From positions 1 through 64,000 of the forward strand of contig CALAMI010000012.1 in assembly GCA_937925685.1 (NCBI GenBank): a stretch of 64,000 bases of DNA, in the 5' to 3' direction. How positions within the stretch are numbered: position 1 is the stretch's first letter; the number at the start of each line of letters is the position of its first letter. The DNA is from Candidatus Binatia bacterium. Lineage in GTDB: Bacteria > Desulfobacterota > Binatia > HRBIN30. Shown here piece after piece: positions 27,290 to 36,526 of the stretch. The notes under the pieces were generated by a model. It was not told where the DNA came from. It saw nothing but the letters and a program-made list of their open reading frames with translations, and ran no database searches. The translations under genes and the position numbers were made by a program.

Positions 27290-28666
27290 ATGGCCCCGGA
27301 CCAGCCTAAAAAGAAAGCTACCAAGATCACCAGTGGGCGCGCGCGGCGTGTGCTCAAGGTCGGTGAGTTAGCCACCTCTGTTGGCACGAGTTACTTGTGG
27401 AATGCCATTCGGGCGCCCTTTCAGTCCACCGGCGAGCGAGAAAAGGCGCTGTTAGACACCCACATCAAAAACGCGATGCGCATCGTCGAGCGATCACAGG
27501 AGCTACGGGGCGCTTTTACCAAACTCGTGCAAATGCTGTCCATGCGCGACGACATTCTCCCGGCCGAGGTGTTGAGCGTGTTGTCGTCCGTGCAGTCGCA
27601 AGTGCCACCCATGGACTACGGGCTCATCCGTGAGCAAATTCGGCGCGAACTCGGAAAGGCCCCGGAACAACTTTACGCATGGTTTGATCCGGAAGCGTTT
27701 GCCGCCGCCTCGCTCGGCCAGGTTCACCGGGCGCGCCTCCACTCTGGAGCAGAAGTCGTCGTTAAGGTCCAGTATCCAGGAGTGGAGGATACCGTCAAGC
27801 AAGACCTACAGAACATCAAGGCCCTCCTCAACGTGTTTACACTCATTGCTCGCGACGTCATGCGGCAACGCGTCGACCCCTCCGACGTCTATCGCGAGCT
27901 CGAAGAACGGCTTTACGAGGAACTCGACTACCTCAACGAAGCACGGAATATCGAACGCTTCCGAGAAATGTTCGCGGACGACCCAGAGGTCATCATCCCT
28001 AGCGTTTACCCGGAGCTTACCTCGCGCCGGGTTCTGACCATGGAATATGTCGAGGGGTACCCGCTAGCGAACGTGCTGGCACCAGGCGTGGATCAGGAGC
28101 TGAAAGACTGGATTGCAAAGAAGTACTTTCGTGTCGTCTGGCGACAGGTGTTCGAGTACGGAACTTTGCACACAGACCCCAACCCAGGCAATTACTTAGT
28201 GACGTATCACCCGAAGCTTGCCATTTTAGACTTTGGTTCCATCCGCATCTTCCCCGAGCCGATCCGCAAAGCGTATCTGCAGCTCGCCGATGCCTTACTG
28301 CGGGACGATCGTACCACCATGCAGCAGTGCTTTGTCACCCTGGAGTTCTTGGATCCGGATCAAGATCCTGCACCGATGGTGCAGATCATGAAGATTATCT
28401 TCGAACCTTTGCTAGTAGACCGGCCGTACCATCCGCGAGACTACAACACCGTGGAGCGCGGAATCGAAATTGCCAAGATTGCCATCGAACACCGCATCTT
28501 TAAGGATCCCGGTCACCGCGTCTTTCTGGTGCGCGCTCTCATGGGGCTCGATGCCTACCTGAAGCAAGCCGGTACCGTGGCCAACTGGCACCGCGAGTTC
28601 CGCGCCTGCGTGCAACGTGCGCTGGAATTGCAAAGGCCAACATCGAGGGGGAAGCAGGCCTGGTGA
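27290..28666 (+). CDS. ABC1/UbiB/AarF-family atypical kinase, second copy
   Basis: The 458-residue protein is of the ABC1 family and divergent from the copy at 19.4 kb. The KxGQ motif is altered (FTKLVQMLSMRDD). The Ala-rich loop is AAASLGQVHRA, the catalytic loop is LHTDPNPGN and the metal motif is ILDFGSI. It has the N-terminal KITSGRARRVLKVGELATSVG helix seen in soluble ADCK3-like members. Family role is lipid or quinone metabolism at membranes. The ATG is chosen because homology-like sequence begins there; no strong ribosome binding site is visible and the start could be a nearby TTG. It is probably monocistronic. Confidence 0.82.
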   Translation: MAPDQPKKKATKITSGRARRVLKVGELATSVGTSYLWNAIRAPFQSTGEREKALLDTHIKNAMRIVERSQELRGAFTKLVQMLSMRDDILPAEVLSVLSSVQSQVPPMDYGLIREQIRRELGKAPEQLYAWFDPEAFAAASLGQVHRARLHSGAEVVVKVQYPGVEDTVKQDLQNIKALLNVFTLIARDVMRQRVDPSDVYRELEERLYEELDYLNEARNIERFREMFADDPEVIIPSVYPELTSRRVLTMEYVEGYPLANVLAPGVDQELKDWIAKKYFRVVWRQVFEYGTLHTDPNPGNYLVTYHPKLAILDFGSIRIFPEPIRKAYLQLADALLRDDRTTMQQCFVTLEFLDPDQDPAPMVQIMKIIFEPLLVDRPYHPRDYNTVERGIEIAKIAIEHRIFKDPGHRVFLVRALMGLDAYLKQAGTVANWHREFRACVQRALELQRPTSRGKQAW

Positions 28667-30372
28667 GAAAATACCTCGGACGGGGGTTGCCTCTCCGTGC
28701 CCTGTCTGAGCTTTCCAGGCCGGTCAACAGAAGGTTTGTTGAGGACGCCTTTTGCCAAAGTCTCCAGGAGGCGCGGAAGATCACCCGTCCCCGCCGCAAG
28801 CGCTAGACACGGTTAGCCGGCAACACAGCCCCCTTCCACTGAGCAAACGATCCCCCTAACGTCCCACGATCGTTGTGAAGGTCCCTGCAAGTTTCGCGCT
28901 CCGACCTGAGCGAGCCTTGCGCTCGAGCGAGCAGCAAAATCGCCCACCGGGCTACCGAACGGGCCAAGAGAAATTCCCGAGGTCAGCATGCACGCATTGG
29001 CAAGCGGTTGAAGGTCGGCGGCAGCGCTCAACACCACGCCCCAAGCAAGTGAACTGCCCTCAGTCCCCAACGATGTCTTTCGTTCGAACGTGGGTATGGG
29101 CAAGTCTACCCGCACGACGGGGCCCTTGCCCTTCAGAGAAATCGTCGCGGTCGTGCGCCGCTCCACGAACACCGGCCCAGTCACTTCAAGGGTAGCGGAA
29201 AACAGTCTCTGCGCGACCGCAAATGGTGCTCACCAGGTCGAGGCCAAAGACTACCTAGCTGTGCATGCACTCGCGGGGCGGCCGTGCAGAATGCACATAT
29301 GTTCCGGACCCATCCACTGGTGAAATGGCTTGCCCAGCTCACCGACCGTACACAGTATGCTAACGACGTCAAAACGGTTGCCTGCAGCCTCGTTACGTAC
29401 GGTTGCATTCCGTCTGAGCATCGAGGATTCCCGCATGGACACACAAAGCCGCCCGGGGGCATCGATTTCGCTGCAAAACGGCGAGTCCTCACAGGAGGTG
29501 GCAGCGGGCGTGTTGCTCACGAGGGCAAGCGTATGCGCGCTGTCGCACGCATCCAGGGCGCACGGGATGTGGCCCCAGTCGCGACCGTAACTGAGCGGTG
29601 CGTCGAACGCCTTGAAGCACGCGCCATTGCGTTGCAGCAGTCTGCGGTGCAGCGTTGGCGGGGGTGCGGCGCACGGTGCGCCGACAATCCCGACGCCCAA
29701 TGGGCTCGCGTTGAGGCTGCTCGGTGACCAAGTGAGTTCCCGAAGACCGTTCGGCCTACCTCACGGGTCAGCCGGATCGACCCTCGGCCATAGTTCAACA
29801 TACCACAGTCGGCACCTTGGGCTTCTGCCAAACGAGTTTTCACCGATTTGCCGAGCGCCGCTGGGCCACTCATGCTTTGCCACCGCTCCCAGTCGAATCG
29901 AATTGCCTCAAGGGCAGCATTGCTCTGTAAGGCAAACCTAGACTCGCTGCAAAAGAGCCAGGATGTACAGTTCTCATCCGTGGAAAGTTTGCGAACGCAA
30001 CCGCAACGTGGACGTTGTCACTGACACTGGCAAATCTGCTTGGCTCCAACTGACGGAAGCAGCTCCGAAGCACAGATCGGTGCAAGCCCCGGGCCTCTTC
30101 GGCCCGGCTCGTAGAGCGGCGAATTCCGAGGGTAAAGCAGCCACTTCCGTTCCTGCGACCGCCGCGAACACCAGTGACATCCGTGCAACCGTACCTGAGC
30201 CATACCCTTGGGCGGCCTCTAGCTTTGTCGGATTGTTTACTCTGCGCTCAACGGATTTGTGCACGTTTTGGTTCGGAAGAGCCACTTTCCCGCACCCAAT
30301 TTCGGGAGTGGCTAGCGATCACCAATTCGCCAGTTCAGAGAGCGGCAGGACCCTGACAAGAGTCAGCGATGG
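28667..30372. other. 1.7-kb gene-poor convergent region
   Basis: No gene can be supported between these converging genes. Several overlapping open frames of 100-150 codons exist on both strands. The minus-strand frame at 29251-29700 is cysteine-rich, but it has no ribosome binding site and no recognisable domain. I see no rnpB, ssrA or 6S-like motif, no transposase fragment and no tandem repeat. It could hold a decayed gene, a structured non-coding RNA or horizontally acquired remnants. Confidence 0.5.
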
Positions 30373-30846
30373 TTAGATGCGGAAATATCCGCCGCGGAAG
30401 TAAAGCAGCGGCCTTTTCTCCGCAGCGACGTCACCAGCAAGCACGCGCCCGATTAAGATAGTGTGGTCTCCCGCGTCAACCGTCCGTTCCACTTGGCAGT
30501 CAACGAACCCGAGTCGCTCTGCCAACACCGGGGCTCCGCTCGAGCCCTCGGCAAATGGAATGCTGCGAAACTTCTCTCCGCCGGACACGGCAAAATGTCG
30601 GGCGTAGTGCTCTTGCTCGGCCGCGAGAAAGTTCACCGCAAACACACCCGAAGACAGGAAATGAGGGTAACTTTCCGATTTCTTGTCAACGCAGACCAAC
30701 ACCAACGGTGGATCGAGCGAAACCGATGTAAACGCTGTCGCTGTGAGACCGTACGGCCGGCCTTCCACGGAGCGTGTGGTCACCACGGTAACCCCCGCAG
30801 CGAAGCTCCCCAGCCAGCGTCGAAATTCCTCCTTGCTCACTGCCAT
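30373..30846 (-). CDS. Flavin reductase-like domain protein
   Basis: The 157-residue protein is of the flavin reductase-like FMN-binding split-barrel family. Motifs are GVTVVTT, GLTATAFTSVSLDPPLVLVCVDK and NFLAAEQ, with GDHTILIGRV near the end. Such enzymes reduce FMN or FAD with NAD(P)H and feed a two-component monooxygenase. No large monooxygenase component is adjacent; the DoxX gene lies eight bases upstream on the same strand. GAGGGG precedes the ATG. Confidence 0.88.
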   Translation of the reverse strand: MAVSKEEFRRWLGSFAAGVTVVTTRSVEGRPYGLTATAFTSVSLDPPLVLVCVDKKSESYPHFLSSGVFAVNFLAAEQEHYARHFAVSGGEKFRSIPFAEGSSGAPVLAERLGFVDCQVERTVDAGDHTILIGRVLAGDVAAEKRPLLYFRGGYFRI

Positions 30847-30854
30847 CGTGCCCC

Positions 30855-31244
30855 TCAAAATGCACGCAGGCCGAGGAGAACCACGGCAAAGTACGCCGCA
30901 ATCACCGCGGCCCCCGCGTAATCCTTAGCCAGGCGCTGCCCGAACAACAGGCAAAGAAGGACTACGCCCGACATTGCCACGCCCCAGCCGGCAACGCGCA
31001 TACCGGGCTGTCGAAAATCGAGCAGGATCAAACCCAATCCGCAGAGTCCTCCCGCAACGAGCTCAAGGACCGTAATGGTCGTCAACAGTTGAGGCACCCA
31101 CGAGCCCAGCGGAGTATGTTGGAAGTGCTCCGACAAATATTGAAGGTTCCCCTCGCGATCGAGCACTTTGTCCAGCCCCGACTGCAGGAACGTCACGGCG
31201 AAAAACGCGGTGACGAACAACCGTCCGATTAAATTTGCATCCAT
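30855..31244 (-). CDS. DoxX family membrane protein
   Basis: The 129-residue protein has four predicted transmembrane helices and the DoxX-family pattern, with GRLFVTAFFAVTFLQSGLDK at the N-terminus and an LELVAGGLCGLG helix. DoxX-like proteins are linked to quinol oxidation or membrane thiol redox control. The ATG is preceded by GGAGGAG. It forms an operon with the flavin reductase, which suggests a small redox module. Confidence 0.82.
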   Translation of the reverse strand: MDANLIGRLFVTAFFAVTFLQSGLDKVLDREGNLQYLSEHFQHTPLGSWVPQLLTTITVLELVAGGLCGLGLILLDFRQPGMRVAGWGVAMSGVVLLCLLFGQRLAKDYAGAAVIAAYFAVVLLGLRAF

Positions 31245-31419
31245 CTTTGGCTCCTCCTCACAACTGAACCACCAGGTGCTTATCCAACACTGAAGTTCCA
31301 GCGCAACTAGAGGCAACGATCCCCTTGAACAAAGGGCCGATACAGGCAATGCTCTTTTCCGCCACGAGCCGACCGAAACCGCACCTGTGCTGGCACCGCC
31401 GACACGAAAGGAGTCTCCC

Positions 31420-33075
31420 GTGAAAAACGTAATTGTTCTTACCCACCGGACTCACGATGTGCTCAACCAGCCGCCGCCGTTCGAAGGTCATGACTTATGG
31501 ACCACAGACCCCATTTTGGCCGAGGCACTGGTTCGTGAGGGAGCTGGGTGGGCTCGGGATAGTGTGGCGGAGCTTGCGCGCATTCTCGCTGGCGAGCCGA
31601 TTCGTTGGGCCGTGCAGGCAAACACGTACCCTCCAGTTTTGCGCAGCTACGACCGCTACGGCCACCGGATCGACGAGGTCGAATATCATCCAGCGTATCA
31701 TCATCTCATGGAGCTGGCGATTGCCCATGAACTCCACGCTCTTCCGTGGAGAACACAGAAAGCTGGCGCCCACGTCGCTCGTGCAGCCAAGTTCTACCTG
31801 CAGTCTCAAGTCGAGGCTGGGCATGGTTGCCCGATCTCGATGACGTACTCCATCGTTCCCGCCCTCCGACATCAACCGGAACTCGCAGCGGAGTGGGAAC
31901 CCCGCATTGTCTCCCTCGAATACGATCCACGGTCTCTCCCGCCGAGCCAAAAGCGGGGGGTTATTTGCGGCATGGCAATGACCGAAAAGCAAGGCGGCTC
32001 TGACGTCCGTGCCAACACCACCCGGGCAGAGCCTGTAGATTCCGCGGGACCGGGTGCCGCTTACTGGATCACTGGCCACAAATGGTTTTGTTCAGCGCCC
32101 ATGAGCGACGCTTTCCTGTTGCTCGCGTACACGGACAAAGGGCTCTCCTGCTTCCTCGTTCCACGCTGGCGGCCCGACGGCGCACGCAACACGATTTTGA
32201 TCCAACGGCTCAAAGACAAATTGGGCAATCGATCCAACGCCTCGAGCGAGATCGAGCTAGACCGCGCCTGGGGCCGCATGGTCGGGCAAGAAGGTCGCGG
32301 TGTGTCTACGATTATTGAGATGGTCAACCACACCCGCCTCGACTGCGTGATCGGCTCGGCTGCGGTGATGCGGCAGGCTCTGGTTCAAGCCATCCATCAT
32401 TGTCGTCATCGGGCGGCGTTCGGAAAACGCCTTTCCGAGCAGCCACTCATGCAAAACGTGCTCGCCGATCTCTGCCTGGAAAGTGAGGCCGCCACGGTTG
32501 CGATGATGCGCTTGGCTCGTGCTTACGACGAAGCAGACCGCGACCAGCAACAACGCGCCTTCGCCCGGCTTGCCACGGCAGTCGTCAAGTACTGGGTATG
32601 CAAACGGGCGCCCGTGATGGTCGTGGAGGCACTCGAATGCCTCGGAGGTGCCGGCTACGTCGAGGAGAGCATCATGCCCAGGTTGTACCGCGAGGCACCC
32701 TTGAACGGCATTTGGGAAGGTTCGGGTAATGTCATTTGCTTGGATGTTTTGCGGGCTATGCGCAAAGAACCAGAGACCGTGCCCGCATTCTTGGGCGAGG
32801 TCTCCCGAGCGCAAGGCGAACCGATTCTAGACCGTGGGCTGCGCGCGCTCCAGCAGGAGCTAGCTCAGCTCGACGACCTCGAGTTTGGCGTGCGTCGGCT
32901 TGTCGAGCGGATGGCGGTTTTACTGCAGGCTTCGCTTCTGCTTCGCCACAGTTCGCCCGAGGTCGCTCAGGCGTTCTGTCGTTCCCGCTTAGAGGGTGAC
33001 TGTGGCCGCGCCTTCGGCACCTTGCCCCAGGGAACCAACGTGCAAAGGATCATCGATCGGAACCTGCCAACCTGA
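31420..33075 (+). CDS. Acyl-CoA dehydrogenase, AidB-like
   Basis: The 551-residue flavoprotein follows the AidB branch of acyl-CoA dehydrogenases. It has an extended N-terminal region (LNQPPPFEGHDLWTTD is diagnostic), the FAD-binding MAMTEKQGGSDVRANT, and the C-terminal LNGIWEGSGNVICLD with the Glu of the usual catalytic position. AidB protects DNA against alkylation damage and binds DNA through a C-terminal basic domain; many relatives are plain dehydrogenases. AAAGGAG precedes the GTG start. The PPIase gene follows six bases later, and the gene is divergent from doxX. Confidence 0.87.
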   Translation: MKNVIVLTHRTHDVLNQPPPFEGHDLWTTDPILAEALVREGAGWARDSVAELARILAGEPIRWAVQANTYPPVLRSYDRYGHRIDEVEYHPAYHHLMELAIAHELHALPWRTQKAGAHVARAAKFYLQSQVEAGHGCPISMTYSIVPALRHQPELAAEWEPRIVSLEYDPRSLPPSQKRGVICGMAMTEKQGGSDVRANTTRAEPVDSAGPGAAYWITGHKWFCSAPMSDAFLLLAYTDKGLSCFLVPRWRPDGARNTILIQRLKDKLGNRSNASSEIELDRAWGRMVGQEGRGVSTIIEMVNHTRLDCVIGSAAVMRQALVQAIHHCRHRAAFGKRLSEQPLMQNVLADLCLESEAATVAMMRLARAYDEADRDQQQRAFARLATAVVKYWVCKRAPVMVVEALECLGGAGYVEESIMPRLYREAPLNGIWEGSGNVICLDVLRAMRKEPETVPAFLGEVSRAQGEPILDRGLRALQQELAQLDDLEFGVRRLVERMAVLLQASLLLRHSSPEVAQAFCRSRLEGDCGRAFGTLPQGTNVQRIIDRNLPT

Positions 33076-33081
33076 CCTAAA

Positions 33082-33960
33082 ATGGGGCGCATCCTTCACA
33101 AGATCCTTCGTGACCCGAGTTTCTGGTTCTTTGTGGTGGCGGCGCTGCTTCTTGGCCTCACACACGGGCTCGCGCGCCAGCGGAATATCATCACCGTGCG
33201 TCAGGAGGAGATCGCCAACCTAGAACAGAGCTTCACCTCGCAGTGGGAACGGACCCCGACCGCGGCCGAGCGCGAGGCCTTGCTCGCCGACTATGTCAAC
33301 CAAGAGCTACTTTGGCGCGAAGGTGTGCGCCTGGGCTTGGACCGGGCAGACCCGATCGTACGCCGCCGCATCGTGCAAAAAATGACTTTTCTTCTTGAAG
33401 CCGCTGCTAACGGTGGCCCACCCAGTGACGACGTCCTCAAGAGCTACTTTCACCGCCACTCGGAGCGGTACCAGCTACCGGAGCGGGTAACGTTCCAACA
33501 CGTCTTCCTCCTCGGGGAAAGCCGCCGCGATAGCGGCTCCCGGAATGCCGAGGTGTCTCTTGCCGTCACCCCTAAAGAAGTCCAGCGCCGCCTGGAAGCC
33601 GGCGAGTCGCCGGAGGCTCTTTCAGCTCCGTTTCTCCGCGGCCTGCGGTGGAAGGAGCGTACTGCCGACGACATCAAGAACACATTCGGCGCCGATTTTC
33701 TGGCTGCCTTGCGTGATCTGCCCACCGGAAAATGGAGCGAACCGATTCCGTCTCTTTATGGGTGGCACCTCGTACGGATTGAAAGTTGGCACCCACGCGA
33801 GCTTCCCGCTTTCGAAGCCGTTCGAGCTCGCGTGGAGCAAGATTGGCTGGACGAAGCGCGCTCGCGTGCCCGTGAACAGGGTTTACAAAAGCTGCGTGCT
33901 CGTTATCGCATCGTTGTGGAATCGATGTCGGTTCCGGCCGGCCACCCGCAAGGGGGGTAA
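33082..33960 (+). CDS. Membrane-anchored peptidyl-prolyl isomerase of the HupE-DUF3604 locus
   Basis: The 292-residue protein has an N-terminal anchor helix (about residues 13-30) followed by a SurA-like helical arm (ADYVNQELLWREGVRLGL) and a parvulin-type rotamase region (RVTFQHVFLL ... FGADFLAALRDLPTGKWSEPIPSLYGWHLVRIE). It would act in the periplasm as a foldase. Related PPIases occur next to HupE/UreJ and DUF3604 genes in other genomes, matching the neighbours here. It lies six bases after the AidB-like gene, so it may be co-transcribed. The partner OMP gene converges from the other side. Confidence 0.82.
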   Translation: MGRILHKILRDPSFWFFVVAALLLGLTHGLARQRNIITVRQEEIANLEQSFTSQWERTPTAAEREALLADYVNQELLWREGVRLGLDRADPIVRRRIVQKMTFLLEAAANGGPPSDDVLKSYFHRHSERYQLPERVTFQHVFLLGESRRDSGSRNAEVSLAVTPKEVQRRLEAGESPEALSAPFLRGLRWKERTADDIKNTFGADFLAALRDLPTGKWSEPIPSLYGWHLVRIESWHPRELPAFEAVRARVEQDWLDEARSRAREQGLQKLRARYRIVVESMSVPAGHPQGG

Positions 33961-33969
33961 TTTCTGAAC

Positions 33970-33999
33970 CCGTGGGCCAGGCTCACTGGCACCGCACGG
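33970..33999. terminator. Bidirectional hairpin between PPIase and OMP genes
   Basis: A two-part stem is formed by CCGTG with CACGG and GCCAG with CTGGC around a short loop, in the 59-base gap between converging genes. No T-run follows, so factor-independent termination is not certain. Confidence 0.3.
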
Positions 34000-34019
34000 A
34001 CCTCGCGCTACCCGCGTCC

Positions 34020-35312
34020 CTAGAAGCCATACGTCAACGTGACCATTAGCCCCGACTTCGTGACCTCCTTGTATCGTACCTGCGTTTCACCCAGAGGCGG
34101 CGCACGGTTGGGAGCGAAGCCGTCACCCAGCACCCGCGTGTTCGGGTCGGCAAAGTAACCGACCCCAAGTTGTAGCTGGTCTCGGGGAAACAATGTGTCA
34201 ACGCGCCAGCTCAACATCAATCCAGCACCGACAGCATCGACAAAGTCGTCCCCGAACTGAACGCCAAGAAAGGGGCCAAGCCCGAGGCTTTCGCTGAGCC
34301 GTGCTCTTGTCTCGAGCGGGCTTTGACGAACTGCCGCAGCGACCCCTCGATCGCCCGAGGGGTCAGCCTTCCACTCTCTTTTGCTCCTCAATGGGAACAG
34401 GTAATGCACCTCGACCAATGCTCGGGGGATGTTCGTGGAAGCACGGTCCACGCGAACGATCCGCGTGCCACTCTTCGGCTCCTCCACGATGCGCGCAGTC
34501 TCTACTCGAGCCTTGCCCCCAATGTCCACATTGAAAGCCAGCCCCAAGCCAGCACCCCAGCGCCGTGGCGCCCGGGGTGATGGTTTCAGCCGTTGTCGCA
34601 GCCGCGGCACGTCTGCGGCCCGCTCCAGGTCTTCTGCTGCGCGCGTCAGTGCCTCTCCCGCTTGGACAAGGTGATTCAGGCTGTCCACCAACGCCGCCTG
34701 CTTTCGCGCCAACGATTCCTCGTAACGACGAGCCTTCGCCTCCGTCAACTGGGCTCGCGAAAGCTCCAAACGCGTATGTACCGCTTGCAGCTCGAGCAAC
34801 GCGTCGCGCGCCAACACGGCCGCGGCTCGCACGCGCGCCGTACTTTCTGCCACCCTGTCCGACAGACTACGCAACTCCTCGGGCACTTCCGGCACTCCCC
34901 GTTCCAGAGCAGCCGGTGTCTCCAGAAGCCTGTCGAAGGTCTCCAAGGCGGTACGCGCCACTGCACGCGCCTCGGTCACCACCGCAACACGCTCGCGCCG
35001 CGCTAAGTCTGCCCCACGTCGTGCCGCCAAATACTCCCGGCCACCACGTGCACGCAACTCTTCTGCAGTGCGTTCAAGCCAAATCGTCCGTCGTTCGGCG
35101 CGGACAGCGTCACCAATTTTTGCCGCGGTGCGCTCGGCGAGCCGGGCGGCTCGTTCCGCTGCTACCGTGTACCGGTGTGCCGCCAACAATTGCTCTGCCA
35201 GCTGCGACCCCTGCGCAGCCCAGCTGTCCACGGCCACCGAAGTGGTAGTAACGGCGCTCAGTAAAGCCGCCACCACCCGCACGTTGCGCCGACCCAACAC
35301 CAACCACACCAC
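34020..35312 (-). CDS. Exported coiled-coil protein with C-terminal outer-membrane beta-barrel
   Basis: The protein has a probable signal peptide (VRVVAALLSAVTTTSVAVDSWA). A long Ala/Arg/Glu-rich helical coiled-coil region covers roughly residues 35-250. The C-terminal 150 residues alternate hydrophobic strands (GAGLGLAFNVDIGG, GLMLSWRVDT, LQLGVGYFA) and end in the barrel signature LMVTLTYGF. I do not recognise a named family. It might be a periplasm-spanning outer-membrane protein. The start is uncertain; a GTG at 35312 with GGAG nearby is chosen, because the upstream extension overlaps the divergent hupE promoter. Its position inside the PPIase-HupE-DUF3604 locus suggests a shared envelope role. 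Confidence 0.6.
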   Translation of the reverse strand: MVWLVLGRRNVRVVAALLSAVTTTSVAVDSWAAQGSQLAEQLLAAHRYTVAAERAARLAERTAAKIGDAVRAERRTIWLERTAEELRARGGREYLAARRGADLARRERVAVVTEARAVARTALETFDRLLETPAALERGVPEVPEELRSLSDRVAESTARVRAAAVLARDALLELQAVHTRLELSRAQLTEAKARRYEESLARKQAALVDSLNHLVQAGEALTRAAEDLERAADVPRLRQRLKPSPRAPRRWGAGLGLAFNVDIGGKARVETARIVEEPKSGTRIVRVDRASTNIPRALVEVHYLFPLRSKREWKADPSGDRGVAAAVRQSPLETRARLSESLGLGPFLGVQFGDDFVDAVGAGLMLSWRVDTLFPRDQLQLGVGYFADPNTRVLGDGFAPNRAPPLGETQVRYKEVTKSGLMVTLTYGF

Positions 35313-35436
35313 AATCAACTCCAAACCTGCTTCGCTGGTTTTTCGCACGCAAACCGCAGCAAAGTCAAACGATCGAGCCGCGCGACACCGCACACCGGGT
35401 CTTGCCTCAGAGCGCCGCGCGAAACAGAACACGGAC

Positions 35437-36474
35437 ATGCAGCCAAGGCCGTGGTCGACTCAAGCCAAGTTTCGATACCGCTCGGCTCCGAACCGACGAG
35501 CGGTGCCATTTGTTGCCTTTGTCGGCTTGCTGTCAGCCCTTAGCCTTGCGCGCGCGCTCTTCGCCCATCCCCTCGAACCAACAATTCTTGAGCTGCGCCA
35601 ACTCGACTCCACGACTTGGGAAGCCCTGGCGTGGAAACCTTCCGGAACGTCGCCGCTCCCATTGAGGGTCCACCTCCCCAGCCAGTGTACACCCTTGATC
35701 GTGCACCCTGCACCGTCGGCACGCTTCGCGTGCAAGCCCTTAGCGATGACGAATGCGAACCTTGTGGTCCGAAGCACCGTGGAAACAGTTGCTACGGTAT
35801 GGGTGCGTACGCGCTATGTCGACGGCAAGGAACTCGCAGGCAGCACCGACCCTCGAAGTGGCCGCTTTCGTGCCGTCCGGCCAGACTTGCTACCCCTCCC
35901 TACGGTGGCCCAGACGTATTTCCGCTTGGGAATGGATCACGTCCTGGAGGGGGTCGATCATCTCTTGTTTCTCGCTGGTTTGGTTTGGTTGCTGGGGAGC
36001 GCCAAAGACGTTCTTCTCACGGTGACTACGTTTACGCTTGGCCATGCTCTAGCACTCTTGCTCGCAGCTACTGGTTGGTTCCATCTAGAGCCGACCATCG
36101 TAGAGGTTCTCATTGGTGGCAGTATTGTCTTCGTGGGTCGGGAGCTCTGGCATCAGGCTGTTTCTACCGCGCAGAGCATGACCCGCTTCTTCGGACTTCC
36201 CTTCGGCCTGCTGCATGGCCTTGGCTTTGCTGGTGCCTTGCAAGATTTGGGGCTTAGCTCCCTTGCGGCCATTGCGTTCTTCAACTGCGGCGTAGAGTTG
36301 GGGCAGTTACTTTGGGTCTTGGGACTCAGTGCCCTAAGCTTACTCGTCCAACGTCGACGAGCATCCTATCGAGCTGTCGCGCGCTTCGCAGCCAGCGGCA
36401 TCGGGATCGCCGGCGCGTGGATCACGCTCGAGCGAATCATTCGCGTCGTCTTCCCGGCCTCGGGGCTACCTTGA
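35437..36474 (+). CDS. HupE/UreJ family membrane protein
   Basis: The 345-residue protein has a signal peptide and an extracytoplasmic N-terminal domain of about 150 residues, then six or so transmembrane helices. The HupE core is clear: YFRLGMDHVLEGVDHLLFL, TFTLGHALALLLA, GSIVFVGRELWHQA and FGLLHGLGFAGAL. The histidine and aspartate residues in these motifs resemble those of nickel or cobalt permeases of the HupE/UreJ group, so metal passage is plausible. The ATG is chosen because upstream in-frame sequence overlaps the divergent OMP gene and has poor composition. DUF3604 follows after 52 bases. Confidence 0.88.
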   Translation: MQPRPWSTQAKFRYRSAPNRRAVPFVAFVGLLSALSLARALFAHPLEPTILELRQLDSTTWEALAWKPSGTSPLPLRVHLPSQCTPLIVHPAPSARFACKPLAMTNANLVVRSTVETVATVWVRTRYVDGKELAGSTDPRSGRFRAVRPDLLPLPTVAQTYFRLGMDHVLEGVDHLLFLAGLVWLLGSAKDVLLTVTTFTLGHALALLLAATGWFHLEPTIVEVLIGGSIVFVGRELWHQAVSTAQSMTRFFGLPFGLLHGLGFAGALQDLGLSSLAAIAFFNCGVELGQLLWVLGLSALSLLVQRRRASYRAVARFAASGIGIAGAWITLERIIRVVFPASGLP

Positions 36475-36526
36475 TTTCGGCAACGCGGCCGCGGTAGGTG
36501 ACCTTCGTCGTACCAGAGGAGCCAAG

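Noticed and set aside
29251-29700. Cysteine-rich minus-strand open frame in the gene-poor gap
   Set aside because: It has no ribosome binding site, no recognisable domain and overlaps other open frames on both strands, so it is not called as a gene.
34565-35248. 227-codon plus-strand frame opposite the coiled-coil OMP gene
   Set aside because: It is Pro/Arg/Ala-rich antisense of the Ala/Arg/Glu-rich coiled-coil gene.
35068-35436. N-terminal extension of HupE
   Set aside because: It runs antisense through the OMP signal-peptide region with poor composition; the ATG at 35437 precedes a signal peptide.
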